NCBI RefSeq assembly: GCF_000735695.2
Contig: NZ_JASZ02000002.1
Span: forward strand, 1-64,000
From: Kaistella haifensis DSM 19056
Lineage (GTDB): Bacteria > Bacteroidota > Bacteroidia > Flavobacteriales > Weeksellaceae
Length of the DNA: 64,000 nt
Direction: 5' to 3'
Below are positions 34,885 to 45,074 of this stretch, piece after piece. The translations under genes and the position numbers were made by a program. The first letter of the stretch is position 1, and every line of letters begins with the position of its first letter. The notes below the pieces were generated by a model, which was not told the DNA's origin, did not search any database, and saw only the letters and a program-made list of their open reading frames with translations.

Positions 34885-34892
34885 CAAACCTA
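34885..34892 (-). promoter_or_regulatory. possible promoter -7 box of the toxin gene
   Basis: The minus strand reads TAGGTTTG, matching TAnnTTTG, with the TTG start codon about 50 bases downstream. If used, the orphan toxin is expressed in its present short form. Confidence 0.4.
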
Positions 34893-34957
34893 ATTGTCTA
34901 TAATAATTAAAGACATAATTTTAGTATTTTTACACTCTCAAAAAAGTTTAATAAAAA

Positions 34958-36565
34958 ATGGAATTTCAATACCAGGAACCTTTTCCTATTCTAAAAGACG
35001 ATACCCAATACAAAAAACTTAGTTCTGAATATTTAAAAATAGAATACCTCGGCGGTAGAGAAATTCTTACCGTAGATCCAAGAGCGTTGGAACTTCTCGC
35101 TGAACATGCTTTGGCTGATGTTTCTTTTATGCTTCGATCATCCCATTTACAGAAACTTCGCAACATCATCGACGATCCTGAAGCAACGGACAACGATCGT
35201 TTTGTTGCCTATAATTTGTTGCAAAATGCTGCAGTAGCTGTTGAAGGCGCTTTGCCGAGTTGTCAGGATACAGGAACTGCAATTTGTGTTGCCCAAAAAG
35301 GGGAAAACGTGTACACCGGTGCTGTGGATGCCGAATGGATTTCCCGAGGGATTTACAATACTTACCAAAACAGGAATTTAAGATATTCGCAAGTTGTTCC
35401 ATTAACGATGTTTGAAGAGAAAAACTCCGGATCGAATCTTCCGGCACAGATTGATATTTATGCCACAAAAGGCGAAGAATATAAATTTCTTTTCCTCGCA
35501 AAAGGCGGCGGCTCTGCAAACAAAACCTTTCTTTACCAGAAAACTAAATCTTTACTGAATGACAGCTCACTGGAAGCTTTTATTCGCGAAAGAATCATGG
35601 ATTTGGGAACTGCGGCTTGCCCACCATATCACTTAGCATTAGTAATCGGGGGAACATCGGCTGAAGCCAACTTAGCAGTTGTGAAAAAAGCCAGCGCGGG
35701 TTATTATGACCATCTTCCAACTGAAGGAAACATGGGCGGACAAGCATTCCGCGATTTGGAGTGGGAAAAAAGAGTTCAGCAAATTTGCCAAGAAAGTTCC
35801 ATCGGAGCTCAGTTTGGCGGGAAATATTTAACGCACGATGTTCGCGTTATCCGTTTGCCTCGTCACGCTGCTTCTTGCCCAGTCGGAATGGGAGTTTCTT
35901 GTTCTGCCGACCGAAATATCAAAGGAAAAATCACCCGCGATGGGATTTTCTTGGAACAATTGGAAACCAATCCGAAGAGATTTTTGCCTGAAACTCCGCC
36001 TCATTTGGAGAAAGCAGTTTCCATCGATCTTAACAAACCGATGCCTGAGATTTTAGCAGAATTGTCTCAATACCCAATTAAAACGCGTTTGAGTCTCAAC
36101 GGAACTTTAATTGTTGCGCGAGATATTGCTCATGCAAAAATCAAAGAACTGCTCGACAGCGGAAAACCAATGCCTGAATATTTCAAAAACCACCCGATTT
36201 ACTACGCAGGTCCTGCTAAAACTCCTGAAGGAATGGCTTCTGGAAGTTTCGGTCCTACTACCGCAGGAAGAATGGATGTTTATGTGGACGAATTCCAAAG
36301 CCATGGTGGAAGCATGATTATGTTGGCCAAAGGAAACAGAAGCAAAGAAGTAACCGATGCTTGTGCAAAATACGGCGGTTTTTATCTCGGTTCCATCGGT
36401 GGACCATCTGCTATTTTAGCAAAAGAGAATATCAAATCGGTAGAAATTGTCGATTTTGAAGAACTCGGAATGGAAGCTGTAAGAAAAATTGAGATTGAAA
36501 ATTTCCCGGCCTTCATTATTTCAGATGATAAAGGAAACGATTTCTTTGCATCAATTGCACATTAA
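34958..36565 (+). CDS. fumA: class I (iron-sulfur) fumarase
   Basis: The 535-aa enzyme is a two-domain class I fumarase like E. coli FumA/FumB. Cysteines proposed as [4Fe-4S] ligands lie in [13 protein letters not shown] and in [17 protein letters not shown]. The C-terminal beta domain has [13 protein letters not shown] and GRMDVY-type family sequence. The cluster makes it oxygen-sensitive, whereas FumC at 30017 is stable; the pair provides fumarase under different conditions. The gene lies next to the toxin cassette. Confidence 0.93.
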   Translation: MEFQYQEPFPILKDDTQYKKLSSEYLKIEYLGGREILTVDPRALELLAEHALADVSFMLRSSHLQKLRNIIDDPEATDNDRFVAYNLLQNAAVAVEGALPSCQDTGTAICVAQKGENVYTGAVDAEWISRGIYNTYQNRNLRYSQVVPLTMFEEKNSGSNLPAQIDIYATKGEEYKFLFLAKGGGSANKTFLYQKTKSLLNDSSLEAFIRERIMDLGTAACPPYHLALVIGGTSAEANLAVVKKASAGYYDHLPTEGNMGGQAFRDLEWEKRVQQICQESSIGAQFGGKYLTHDVRVIRLPRHAASCPVGMGVSCSADRNIKGKITRDGIFLEQLETNPKRFLPETPPHLEKAVSIDLNKPMPEILAELSQYPIKTRLSLNGTLIVARDIAHAKIKELLDSGKPMPEYFKNHPIYYAGPAKTPEGMASGSFGPTTAGRMDVYVDEFQSHGGSMIMLAKGNRSKEVTDACAKYGGFYLGSIGGPSAILAKENIKSVEIVDFEELGMEAVRKIEIENFPAFIISDDKGNDFFASIAH

Positions 36566-36610
36566 TAATCTTTAAAAACAATATTGCATCGCAAAAATCA
36601 GTAAAATCTT

Positions 36611-36641
36611 TTGTCTAAAAACAAAAAATATCCTACTTTTG
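36611..36641 (+). promoter_or_regulatory. promoter of the 36661 gene
   Basis: TTG at 36611-36613 and TACTTTTG at 36634-36641 are separated by 20 bp, a full match to the flavobacterial consensus. The leader would be about 13-15 nt. Confidence 0.75.
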
Positions 36642-36660
36642 CCTAAAATCTATTACAATA

Positions 36661-36945
36661 ATGATGTTATCAGCATTTTTCCCGTTTTATCAGTTTCTTT
36701 GGACCGTATATTTCGTATGCATGTTCCTAGTAGGATTCTGGTGTATTTTCATGTTCTTCGGATATGTAATCCCAATTTGGTTAACTTCCGGTTTGATGGA
36801 ATATTTCGGCAAAACCGAACCTTTCGATCCTGAAGATATCAGAAGAAAAACGCTTACAGAACAAGAAGGTGTAGAATTGGCGTACAGCAATCCAAAAGGG
36901 CACGGTCCATTCTTGCACAGCCACGACAGCCACGGTCATCACTAG
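36661..36945 (+). CDS. small membrane protein with His-rich tail
   Basis: The 94-aa protein has one or two membrane segments (about 3-40, rich in Phe and Trp) and a soluble tail with FGKTEPFDPEDIRRKTLTEQ and a C-terminal HSHDSHGHH. The His cluster could bind a metal or act as a cytoplasmic tail tag. It is a single-gene unit with a strong promoter and a terminator. I do not recognise the family. The second codon is also ATG, so the start may be 36664. Confidence 0.7.
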   Translation: MMLSAFFPFYQFLWTVYFVCMFLVGFWCIFMFFGYVIPIWLTSGLMEYFGKTEPFDPEDIRRKTLTEQEGVELAYSNPKGHGPFLHSHDSHGHH

Positions 36946-37012
36946 TTGATGTCACTGCTCTCCCACTTTAATTTCCGGGAAAAGCAGTCACAAAGCAAAA
37001 TCATATATACAG

Positions 37013-37047
37013 TCAGTCTCTAATTTTTTAGAGGCTGATTTTTTTTT
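37013..37047 (+). terminator. terminator after the small membrane protein
   Basis: A 10-bp stem (TCAGTCTCTA with TAGAGGCTGA, one wobble) is followed by nine T. Confidence 0.85.
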
Positions 37048-37083
37048 GGGAGCAACGCTTTACGTTTTCCTTTCCATATAAAC

Positions 37084-37151
37084 ACCGGCTTTCCACTCTA
37101 TCTTTTGCTCCGCTGCGCTCCGCAAAAGGATGCCGTTTCAATCCGGGCTAT
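37084..37151 (-). repeat. GC-rich intergenic repeat, copy R1
   Basis: On the minus strand it reads with a 20-bp core, CGGCATCCTTTTGCGGAGCG, identical to R2 at 56669. The core ends in a CTTTTGC/GCAAAAG stem (37102-37128) followed by AGATA and a GTGGAAAGC segment. It lies between the terminator of the previous gene and the prfA promoter. Confidence 0.8.
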
Positions 37152-37183
37152 AATTAAGTACCGTTGTTCTCAGGGGAGAAATA

Positions 37184-37210
37184 TTGTTTTCTGCTTTTTT
37201 CCTATCTTTG
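37184..37210 (+). promoter_or_regulatory. promoter of prfA
   Basis: TTG (37184-37186) and TATCTTTG (37203-37210) are separated by 16 bp, giving a leader of about 13 nt. Confidence 0.6.
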
Positions 37211-37229
37211 CACCCACAAAAATTCCACA

Positions 37230-38315
37230 ATGTCAAAGTCACTGATTCCAAAATTAGAAGCCATAAAGCAGCGCTACAATGAAGTAGCAGATTTGATTAT
37301 TCAACCCGACGTAATTTCCGACCAGAAAAAATACTCCTCGCTGAATAAAGAATACAGCGATTTGGGAAAAATCGTTGCGGTTTTCGATCAGTACAAACAA
37401 GCTTTGAAAACCATCGAAGAATCTGATGAAATCATCGCAGATGGCTCAGATAAAGAATTCGTAGAAATGGCCAAAATGGAAAAAAATGAAGCCATTCAGA
37501 AAATTCCGGGTTTCGAGGAACAGCTGAAAGTTCTTTTAATTCCAAAAGACCCAGCAGATGATAAAAACGTCATCATCGAATTGCGCGCAGGTACCGGCGG
37601 CGATGAAGCTGCAATTTTTGTCGAGGATGTATACAGAGCTTACTCCATGTATTTTAAAACAAAAGGATGGAGACACGAAATTACCGATTCCAACGAAGCT
37701 TCCAAGGGGTACAAGGAACTCATTATGAAGGTAGAAGGTGAAGGCGTTTACGGAATTATGAAATTCGAATCCGGAGTTCACCGTGTTCAGCGTGTTCCCG
37801 AAACCGAATCCCAAGGAAGGGTTCACACCTCAGCGATCACCGTTGCGGTTCTGCCTGAAGCGGAAGAAGTGGATTTTGAACTGAATCCTGCCGATATCGA
37901 AATGCAGACCTCGCGTTCCGGAGGTGCAGGTGGACAAAACGTAAACAAAGTAGAAACAAAAGTGCAGTTGACGCACAAGCCTTCCGGTCTGGTGGTGGTT
38001 TGTCAGCAGGCAAGATCGCAGTTGGCTAACCGGGAATTGGCGATGGAAATGCTTAGAACGAAGTTGTACGATATTGAATTGCAAAAAGTTCAGGGAGATA
38101 TCGCTGCACAGAGAAAAACCATGGTTTCAACTGGCGACCGTTCCGCAAAAATTAAAACCTACAATTATCCGCAAGGACGGGTTACCGATCACCGAGTGAA
38201 CAAATCGATTTATAATTTGGATGCCTACATGAACGGGGATATGCAAGAAATGATCGACGCGGTAATCATGGCAGAAAATGCCGAGAAAATGAAAGGCGAA
38301 GAGGATAATTATTAA
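37230..38315 (+). CDS. prfA: peptide chain release factor 1
   Basis: Starting at 37230 the protein has 361 aa; the longer frame upstream overlaps the promoter. It shows the RF1 stop-reading segment [14 protein letters not shown] and the peptidyl-hydrolysis motif GGQ (234-236) in [15 protein letters not shown]. It recognises UAA and UAG. A strong terminator follows, and a GC-rich repeat precedes the promoter. Confidence 0.96.
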   Translation: MSKSLIPKLEAIKQRYNEVADLIIQPDVISDQKKYSSLNKEYSDLGKIVAVFDQYKQALKTIEESDEIIADGSDKEFVEMAKMEKNEAIQKIPGFEEQLKVLLIPKDPADDKNVIIELRAGTGGDEAAIFVEDVYRAYSMYFKTKGWRHEITDSNEASKGYKELIMKVEGEGVYGIMKFESGVHRVQRVPETESQGRVHTSAITVAVLPEAEEVDFELNPADIEMQTSRSGGAGGQNVNKVETKVQLTHKPSGLVVVCQQARSQLANRELAMEMLRTKLYDIELQKVQGDIAAQRKTMVSTGDRSAKIKTYNYPQGRVTDHRVNKSIYNLDAYMNGDMQEMIDAVIMAENAEKMKGEEDNY

Positions 38316-38338
38316 ACCTCAACTAAAAAATAATAGTA

Positions 38339-38367
38339 AAACTCTCATTGCAAAATGGGAGTTTTTT
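38339..38367 (+). terminator. terminator after prfA
   Basis: An 11-bp stem AAACTCTCATT/AATGGGAGTTT with one wobble is followed by T residues. Confidence 0.85.
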
Positions 38368-38455
38368 AATGTCTAAAAATCAATTTGAATAAATACAAAG
38401 CTTTCATGTCATCATTATAATAAGACCTTTTTCTAAATAAACTTTTCATTAAGAA

Positions 38456-38469
38456 ATTTTCGCGAAAAT
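38456..38469. promoter_or_regulatory. 14-bp perfect palindrome upstream of scpA
   Basis: ATTTTCGCGAAAAT is a full palindrome 33 bases before the ATG, close to the expected promoter region. It could be an operator; chance is not excluded in AT-rich DNA, though the CGCG centre is rare here. Confidence 0.4.
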
Positions 38470-38502
38470 GCGTAACTTTACTTTTTTACAAAGCCCACGG
38501 TA

Positions 38503-40620
38503 ATGCGCAAAAAAATACAAATTCAAAACCCCGATTTTTCAGTTGATTCCAAAGATCAAGTTCCTTACTTTTTTGAAAAAGACGGTTTGGAAATGAAATC
38601 TGCTTACACCGAAGCCGACTCGAAATCTTTAACTGATAAGAAATATTCGGCGGGAATTGCTCCATATTTGCGCGGACCTTATTCGACGATGTATGTTCAA
38701 AAACCTTGGACCATTCGGCAATACGCAGGATTTTCAACCGCTGAAGAATCCAATGCATTTTACCGAAGAAACCTCGCGGCGGGACAAAAAGGTTTGTCGG
38801 TTGCATTCGATTTGGCGACCCACAGAGGGTATGATTCCGACCATCCTAGAGTGGTGGGCGACGTAGGAAAAGCCGGTGTAGCCATTGATTCCGTAGAGGA
38901 TATGAAGATTTTGTTTAATGAAATTCCTTTGGATGAAATCTCGGTTTCGATGACGATGAATGGTGCGGTTTTGCCTATTCTAGCATTTTACATTGTAGCA
39001 GCAGAAGAGCAAGGCGTTTCTCAAGATCAACTTTCCGGCACCATTCAGAATGATATTTTGAAGGAATTTATGGTGCGAAACACCTACATTTATCCACCCA
39101 CTCCATCGATGAAAATCATCGCCGATATTTTTGAATACACTTCTAAAAATATCCCGAAGTTTAATTCCATTTCAATTTCAGGTTATCACATGCAAGAAGC
39201 CGGTGCGACTCCGGTTTTGGAAATGGCATATACTTTAGCCGACGGTTTGGAATACATTAGAACAGGAATTAAAGCCGGCATGAAAATCGACGATTTCGCG
39301 CCGAGATTATCATTTTTCTGGGCCATCGGCATGAACCATTTCATGGAGATCGCAAAAATGCGCGCTGCAAGATATATTTGGGCAAATCTTTTAACCCAGT
39401 TCAACCCACAAAACCAAAAATCTTTAGCTTTAAGAACCCATTCCCAAACATCCGGTTGGAGTTTAACCGAGCAAGAACCTTTCAATAATATTACGAGAAC
39501 GGCAATCGAAGCGCTTTCTGCTGCTTTGGGAGGAACACAATCTTTACACACCAATGCATTGGACGAAGCGATTGCTTTGCCAACAGATTACTCTGCAAAA
39601 ATTGCGAGAAATACCCAGATTATTCTTCAACAAGAAAGCGGAATTTGCGATGTGGTCGATCCCATGGGCGGAAGTCATTTGGTGGAAAGTTTAACCCAGC
39701 AAATGATTGATGAAGCCATGAAATACATCGATGAAGTAGAAAAAGAAGGTGGAATGACCAAAGCCATCGAAGCCGGAATCCCGAAAATGAGAATCGAGGA
39801 AGCTGCTGCTAAAAAACAAGCAAAAATCGATAGTGGCGAGGAGTTTATAATCGGTGTCAATTCATTTAAATCTACCCAAAAACAAATGGAACTCGATATT
39901 TTAGACATCGATAATTCCGAAGTTCGCCGAAAACAAATCGAAAGACTCAACCAGATAAAAGCGGAAAGAAATGCAGAAAAAGTAGCCGAAATCATTGAAA
40001 AACTAAAAGAATCCGCCAAAACAGGAACAGGAAATCTACTAGAAATCTGCATCGAAGCAGCGAGAAGAAGAGTAACTTTGGGAGAAATGAGCGATGCGAT
40101 GGAAGAAAGTTTCGGACGCTACAAAGCTAATATCAGAACCATACAAGGAGTTTACGCAATGAATGCAGGTAAAAACGAATATTTTGAAAAAGCAGTTGCT
40201 TTGACACAAAAATTTGAAGATCAGGAAGGTCGCCGACCAAGAATTATGGTGGCAAAAATGGGTCAGGACGGGCACGACCGTGGAGCAAAAGTAGTAGCGA
40301 CCGCATTTGCCGATATGGGATTTGATGTGGATGTTGCTCCGCTTTTCCAAACTCCGGAAGAAGTCGCCAAACAGGCGGTAGAAAATGATATTCACATTCT
40401 GGGCGTTTCTTCGCTTGCGGCGGGTCATAAAACTTTGGTTCCTCAAGTTGTTGAAGAATTGAAAAAATTGGGTGCAGACGATATTACCATCGTTGTGGGT
40501 GGTGTGATTCCACAACAAGATTACGATTTTCTATACGAAAACGGAGCCGATCATATTTTCGGACCGGGAACCAATTTACCGAAATCAGCTTGTGAAATTT
40601 TAAAAAAAATGCTGGATTAA
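38503..40620 (+). CDS. scpA: methylmalonyl-CoA mutase, catalytic (large) subunit
   Basis: The 705-aa adenosylcobalamin enzyme interconverts methylmalonyl-CoA and succinyl-CoA. The TIM barrel (about 60-480) has [25 protein letters not shown] (split here as a long conserved segment) and the C-terminal B12 domain has the DxHxxG motif D589-G-H591-D-R-G594. No small subunit or MeaB-type chaperone gene is adjacent. It is convergent with a metalloprotease-like gene whose stop codon overlaps its own (40617-40620). Confidence 0.95.
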   Translation: MRKKIQIQNPDFSVDSKDQVPYFFEKDGLEMKSAYTEADSKSLTDKKYSAGIAPYLRGPYSTMYVQKPWTIRQYAGFSTAEESNAFYRRNLAAGQKGLSVAFDLATHRGYDSDHPRVVGDVGKAGVAIDSVEDMKILFNEIPLDEISVSMTMNGAVLPILAFYIVAAEEQGVSQDQLSGTIQNDILKEFMVRNTYIYPPTPSMKIIADIFEYTSKNIPKFNSISISGYHMQEAGATPVLEMAYTLADGLEYIRTGIKAGMKIDDFAPRLSFFWAIGMNHFMEIAKMRAARYIWANLLTQFNPQNQKSLALRTHSQTSGWSLTEQEPFNNITRTAIEALSAALGGTQSLHTNALDEAIALPTDYSAKIARNTQIILQQESGICDVVDPMGGSHLVESLTQQMIDEAMKYIDEVEKEGGMTKAIEAGIPKMRIEEAAAKKQAKIDSGEEFIIGVNSFKSTQKQMELDILDIDNSEVRRKQIERLNQIKAERNAEKVAEIIEKLKESAKTGTGNLLEICIEAARRRVTLGEMSDAMEESFGRYKANIRTIQGVYAMNAGKNEYFEKAVALTQKFEDQEGRRPRIMVAKMGQDGHDRGAKVVATAFADMGFDVDVAPLFQTPEEVAKQAVENDIHILGVSSLAAGHKTLVPQVVEELKKLGADDITIVVGGVIPQQDYDFLYENGADHIFGPGTNLPKSACEILKKMLD

Positions 40621-41123
40621 ATGGAGCTAATTAAATGCTCTACTTCCAATTTTTGTTCGGCGTATTTGTTTTGCAATTCGGAACCCTCTCCCATTCTTTT
40701 GTAGTACTCAAGGGCTTTCCCGCCGAAAAATTTCTTGTGAAAATCCGAAACGTCGGGAACATTCGGGAAAAATTTGTGGAAAAGCATTTCGTAATATGCC
40801 TGAAACTCGCGCTCGTTTTTGTCTTCGATCAAATTTTCCGGCGCTTTTTGGCGAACGTGCAACATCTCATGTGCCAACATATTCACGACTAAATTGAGGT
40901 CGAAATCGAATAGGTTTTTAGGAATCATCACCATTTGTCGGTCACCAATTTCGCCTTCTGCGGTGAGCAAAATTCGGTCGGGTTCCAACTCCGGTCGGAA
41001 GCCAAAACCTGCAAAATTATCATGCTCCAAACCAAAAGTACTGATGATAAATTCTGCTGCGTCGATGATTTGATCGTGGTTTTTATAAGCTTCGAGGTGA
41101 TCGTTGATGTTTTCTAAATTCAT
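40617..41123 (-). CDS. HEMLH zinc-metallopeptidase-like protein
   Basis: The 168-aa soluble protein contains [18 protein letters not shown], an HExxH metal motif at about residue 85, and the later acidic segment [15 protein letters not shown] that could supply a third ligand. It has no signal peptide and is smaller than SprT or M48 enzymes. I do not know a named family. A GC-rich repeat lies directly upstream. Its stop codon shares bases with that of scpA. Confidence 0.65.
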   Translation of the reverse strand: MNLENINDHLEAYKNHDQIIDAAEFIISTFGLEHDNFAGFGFRPELEPDRILLTAEGEIGDRQMVMIPKNLFDFDLNLVVNMLAHEMLHVRQKAPENLIEDKNEREFQAYYEMLFHKFFPNVPDVSDFHKKFFGGKALEYYKRMGEGSELQNKYAEQKLEVEHLISSI

Positions 41124-41152
41124 GGTTCGGGTTTTTATTTAGATGACGAATC

Positions 41153-41250
41153 TGCGGCCGCGATAGTAGCGGTTACCCCACAAGGAGGCGGCGGAGCGAA
41201 GTGGAGCCGCCGACTGAGGAGTAGTAGCGGATAGCGCGAATGTCCGCCCA
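41153..41250 (+). repeat. GC-rich intergenic repeat, copy R3 (variant)
   Basis: It has the same plan as R1/R2: an arm with GATAGTAGCGGTTACCCC, a central stem-loop (GGCGGC 41187-41192 with GCCGCC 41206-41211), and a second AGTAGCGGATAGCGCG arm. The middle differs from R1/R2. Content is far more GC-rich than the surroundings. It separates the sufD terminator from the metallopeptidase-like gene start. Confidence 0.75.
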
Positions 41251-41254
41251 AAAA

Positions 41255-41284
41255 TAATAAAAAAAACGTGCCTAAACACGTTTT
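41255..41284 (-). terminator. terminator of the suf operon
   Basis: Stem AAAACGTG/CACGTTTT (41263-41284), with the minus strand continuing into a T run. It lies 9 bases after the sufD stop. Confidence 0.85.
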
Positions 41285-41292
41285 CTATTTTT

Positions 41293-42600
41293 CTAAAATT
41301 CTAATTCCACTTCGAGTTTTTCGGCGAGTAGTTTAGAAATTTTCACTTTAAGTGGTTCGATATCGATGTTTTCCATTGCGTCATTAGCAAAAGCGTAGAG
41401 CAGTAGTGCCTGTGCCTCTTTCTTGGAAATTCCGCGCGCTCGAAGGTAGAAAAGCGCATCCTCATTAAGCTGACCTACGGTACAGCCGTGCGAACATTTC
41501 ACATCATCAGCGAAAATTTCGAGCTGCGGTTTGGTATCGATTGACGCACCTTCGCTAAGCAAAACATTGTTATTTTGTTGATAAGCATTGGTTTTTTGAG
41601 CAATTTTATCTACGAAAACTTTCCCGTTGAAAACGCCGTGCGATTTGTCTTTATAAATTCCTTTATAGTTCTGGTAACTTTCGCAATTCGGGGTTTTGTG
41701 GTGAACTGCGGTGTGATGATCCACGGTTTGCTCGCCACCGATAATCGTAATTCCGTTCATAAACGAGTTGATATTTTCGCCGTTATGAATGAAACTAAGG
41801 TTGTTTCTCACGAGTTTTCCGCCGAAACTAAAGGTGTTTACTGTGGTCAAACTATCGCGTTCTTGTTTTGCGAAAGTATGATCCATCAAATAAGAAGTAT
41901 CGTTGTCATTTTGCACTTTATGCCAATCTGCTTTTGCATTTTGGTAAGTGAAAATTTCGGTTACCGAGTTGGTGAAAACAAAAGTATCGTCGAAATTGTG
42001 GTGACTTTCGATGATTTCAACTTTGGAACCCTCTTCTGCGATGAGTAAATTTCTGGTGTTGTAAAAGGTATTTTCTTCCTGATTTTGAGAGATATAAAAA
42101 ACATGAATCGGTTTTTCGATGACCATATTTTTCGGAACTTTTAGGAAAAAACCGTGTTTGCAGAATGCTTCATTCAAATTGGTGAAAGCCAAATCCTTCG
42201 CTGCTATGGTGTTGAAATAATTATCGAAAACCTCGCGGTGTTTTTCATCATTTAGAGCAAAATTGAAAGACAGAAACTCTACATTTTCAATTGAAATTTT
42301 AGAGAGCTCTTTGTGCAATTGCCCATTAATAAAGACAATCCAGTCGAAATTTTCTTCCCCAAGGTGAAGCTGGGCAATTTGCTCTTTACTGATGGTATGC
42401 GTTTCTGTAGGGAAAAAATTATAGTCTTTCTCCGTAATTTCGCGCAAATTGGTGTATCTGTATTCTTCGTCTTTTTTGGTAGGAATTCCCAGTTCTAAGA
42501 ATTTATTCAACGCTGCATGGCGCTGATTATCAAGGAAACGGTGTTTAAGGGTTTCTAAAAAAGCCGGGTGATTATTTTTTATATTTTCTAATAAAGCCAT
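41293..42600 (-). CDS. sufD: Fe-S cluster assembly protein SufD
   Basis: The 435-aa protein is the SufB paralogue of the SufBC2D scaffold that builds Fe-S clusters in the cytoplasm. The C-terminal beta-helix part has CSHGCTVGQLNEDALFYLRARG, a SufD signature. It is the last gene of the minus-strand sufB-sufC-sufD set, 46 bp after sufC. A terminator follows. Confidence 0.95.
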   Translation of the reverse strand: MALLENIKNNHPAFLETLKHRFLDNQRHAALNKFLELGIPTKKDEEYRYTNLREITEKDYNFFPTETHTISKEQIAQLHLGEENFDWIVFINGQLHKELSKISIENVEFLSFNFALNDEKHREVFDNYFNTIAAKDLAFTNLNEAFCKHGFFLKVPKNMVIEKPIHVFYISQNQEENTFYNTRNLLIAEEGSKVEIIESHHNFDDTFVFTNSVTEIFTYQNAKADWHKVQNDNDTSYLMDHTFAKQERDSLTTVNTFSFGGKLVRNNLSFIHNGENINSFMNGITIIGGEQTVDHHTAVHHKTPNCESYQNYKGIYKDKSHGVFNGKVFVDKIAQKTNAYQQNNNVLLSEGASIDTKPQLEIFADDVKCSHGCTVGQLNEDALFYLRARGISKKEAQALLLYAFANDAMENIDIEPLKVKISKLLAEKLEVELEF

Positions 42601-42646
42601 TTTGTACTTGTTTTAACGCAAAGGCGTTGTAAAAAAATCGAAATAA

Positions 42647-43390
42647 TTAATTTAAAAGCCAGTCGTAGCCTTTTTCTTCGAGTTCGAGCGCTAAGTTTTT
42701 GTCGCCGGTTTTAATAATTTTTCCGTCTGCCAAAACATGCACAAAATCGGGTTGAATATAATCTAAAAGCCTTTGGTAATGAGTGATAAGCAAAACTGCG
42801 TTGCCTTCGTTTCGGAAAGAATTTACTCCATCGGCAACAATTCTGAGTGCGTCGATATCCAAACCGGAATCGGTTTCATCAAGAATCGCCAATTTCGGAT
42901 TCAGCATCATCATTTGGAAGATTTCGTTTCTTTTTTTCTCGCCTCCGGAGAATCCTTCGTTCAAAGATCTTGAAAGGAAATCTCTTTTAATGCCCAATTT
43001 TTCAGAGTTTTCACGGATTAAAGCCAACATTTCTTTAGCAGGCATTTCTTCCAAACCGTTTGCTTTTCTGGTTTCGTTTAATGCCGCTTTAATAAAGTTG
43101 GTTACGGAAACTCCAGGAATTTCTACCGGATATTGAAAAGAAAGGAAAATTCCTTTGTGAGCGCGTTCTTCCGGTGCATCTTCGCTAATATTTTCCCCTT
43201 CGAAAAGGATTTCTCCTTCTGTTACTTCGTAATCTTCTTTCCCGGCAATAACCGATGAAAGGGTAGATTTTCCTGCTCCGTTGGGTCCCATAATCGCGTG
43301 AACTTCACCCGGATTTATTTGTAAGTTGATTCCTTTTAAAATTTCTACACCGTCTTCAATTTTCGCGTGTAAATTATTGATATTTAGCAT
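42647..43390 (-). CDS. sufC: Fe-S cluster assembly ATPase SufC
   Basis: The 247-aa ABC ATPase has Walker A GPNGAGKS (35-42), signature [12 protein letters not shown] and Walker [18 protein letters not shown]. It drives SufB/SufD conformational change. It lies 56 bp after sufB. Confidence 0.97.
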   Translation of the reverse strand: MLNINNLHAKIEDGVEILKGINLQINPGEVHAIMGPNGAGKSTLSSVIAGKEDYEVTEGEILFEGENISEDAPEERAHKGIFLSFQYPVEIPGVSVTNFIKAALNETRKANGLEEMPAKEMLALIRENSEKLGIKRDFLSRSLNEGFSGGEKKRNEIFQMMMLNPKLAILDETDSGLDIDALRIVADGVNSFRNEGNAVLLITHYQRLLDYIQPDFVHVLADGKIIKTGDKNLALELEEKGYDWLLN

Positions 43391-43446
43391 AATATTTTCG
43401 TTTCTTGATTTTTGTTTAATGAAAAAATTTTTCGATTAAACTGTTT

Positions 43447-44892
43447 TTATCCAACTGATCCTTCGAGAGAAATTTCCAGCAATTTTTGCGCTTCGATTGC
43501 AAATTCCATTGGTAATTTGTTCAAAACTTCTTTCCCAAAGCCATTTACAATCAGTGCGATGGCTTTTTCGGTATTGATTCCTCGTTGGTTACAATAAAAA
43601 ATTTGATCTTCACCGATTTTGGAAGTAGTAGCTTCGTGTTCCAATTGCGCGGTAGGATCCTTGATTTCGATATAAGGGAAAGTGTGTGCTCCACATTCAT
43701 TACCCATCAAAAGCGAATCACATTGCGAGAAATTCCTTGCTCCTTTCGCGGAAGGCATTACTTTCACCAAACCACGGTAAGAATTATTGGATTTTCCTGC
43801 AGAAATTCCTTTAGAAATAATGGTTGATTTCGTATTTCTTCCGATGTGGATCATTTTCGTTCCCGTATCGGCATATTGATGATTGTTGGTCACCGCGATG
43901 GAATAAAACTCACCGATCGAATTATCGCCTTTCAAAATGCATGACGGATATTTCCAAGTAACTGCAGAACCGGTTTCCACTTGGGTCCAAGAAATTTTTG
44001 CATTTTTCTCACAAATTCCTCTTTTGGTTACGAAATTGAAAACGCCACCTTTTCCTTCTTCATTTCCGGGATACCAGTTTTGAACGGTTGAATATTTGAT
44101 TTCAGCATCATCCAACGCGATTAATTCCACAACTGCCGCGTGCAATTGGTTTTCGTCTCTTGATGGCGCGGTACAACCTTCCAAATAAGATACATAACTC
44201 CCTTCATCGGCAATCAAAAGTGTTCTTTCAAATTGTCCACTTCCAGATTGGTTGATTCTGAAATAAGTTGAAAGCTCCATCGGACATTTCACTCCTTTCG
44301 GAATGTAGCAAAAACTTCCGTCGGAAAATACTGCAGAATTGAGTGCTGCATAAAAATTATCGCCTCGAGGAACTACTTTTCCGATGTATTTTTTCACCAA
44401 ATCCGGGTGATTTTGAATAGCTTCTGAAATCGCGCAGAAAATGATTCCTTTCTCCATCAAAGTATCCTGAAAGGTTGTTTTCACCGAAACGGAATCCATC
44501 ACGATATCTACCGCAACACCGGAAAGTCTTTTCTGCTCTTCGATGTTGATTCCTAATTTTTCGAATGTTTTTAAAAGTTCCGGATCTACTTCATCTAAAC
44601 TTGCCAATTCCGGTTTTTTCTTTGGAGCTGCGTAATATTTAATAGCCTGAAAATCAGGTTTTTCATATTTCACATTGGCCCAATTTGGCTCTTCCATTTT
44701 CTGCCAAATTCGAAAAGCTTCGAGTCTCCACTCGGTCATCCATTCCGGCTCATTTTTTTTGGCCGAAATCATCTTTACGATTTCTTCGTTCAGACCTGTA
44801 GGAAAATCTTCATACTCAATATCTGTTTCGAAGCCGAATTCGTATTTTTGGTTTTCTAAATCGACCCGTAAGTCGTCTTCTGTATATTTCAT
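43447..44892 (-). CDS. sufB: Fe-S cluster assembly scaffold SufB
   Basis: The 481-aa scaffold protein has the family segment [23 protein letters not shown] and [19 protein letters not shown]. It is the first of sufBCD; an A-type carrier gene lies 182 bp upstream on the same strand. The cysteine desulfurase sufS is not here but 15 kb downstream at 59641, and no sufE is seen in the window. Confidence 0.96.
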   Translation of the reverse strand: MKYTEDDLRVDLENQKYEFGFETDIEYEDFPTGLNEEIVKMISAKKNEPEWMTEWRLEAFRIWQKMEEPNWANVKYEKPDFQAIKYYAAPKKKPELASLDEVDPELLKTFEKLGINIEEQKRLSGVAVDIVMDSVSVKTTFQDTLMEKGIIFCAISEAIQNHPDLVKKYIGKVVPRGDNFYAALNSAVFSDGSFCYIPKGVKCPMELSTYFRINQSGSGQFERTLLIADEGSYVSYLEGCTAPSRDENQLHAAVVELIALDDAEIKYSTVQNWYPGNEEGKGGVFNFVTKRGICEKNAKISWTQVETGSAVTWKYPSCILKGDNSIGEFYSIAVTNNHQYADTGTKMIHIGRNTKSTIISKGISAGKSNNSYRGLVKVMPSAKGARNFSQCDSLLMGNECGAHTFPYIEIKDPTAQLEHEATTSKIGEDQIFYCNQRGINTEKAIALIVNGFGKEVLNKLPMEFAIEAQKLLEISLEGSVG

Positions 44893-45074
44893 TTAATTAA
44901 ATGATTAAAAAATTAGATGATTAATAAAAATAGTTTCTTTTTTTATTATCGATTTACGATTGATTATCAACAAATTTCGACAACTTTATGGAAAATATTT
45001 AGCAATCATTAATTAAATTTCAAGATTAATAACATTTTTTATAATATTTTACAAAAAAACATTTAATCTTTTAA

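Noticed and set aside
34840-34957. Upstream fragment of the toxin (Rhs or LXG core)
   Set aside because: An in-frame stop lies at 34840-34842 and the rest up to the fumarase promoter region is AT-rich with no coding character in any frame.
40039-40518. 159-codon minus-strand ORF over the B12 domain of scpA
   Set aside because: Shadow of a highly conserved coding region; rich in Cys, His and Phe without pattern.
41590-42050. 157-codon plus-strand ORF opposite sufD
   Set aside because: Shadow of sufD, no independent promoter or motif.
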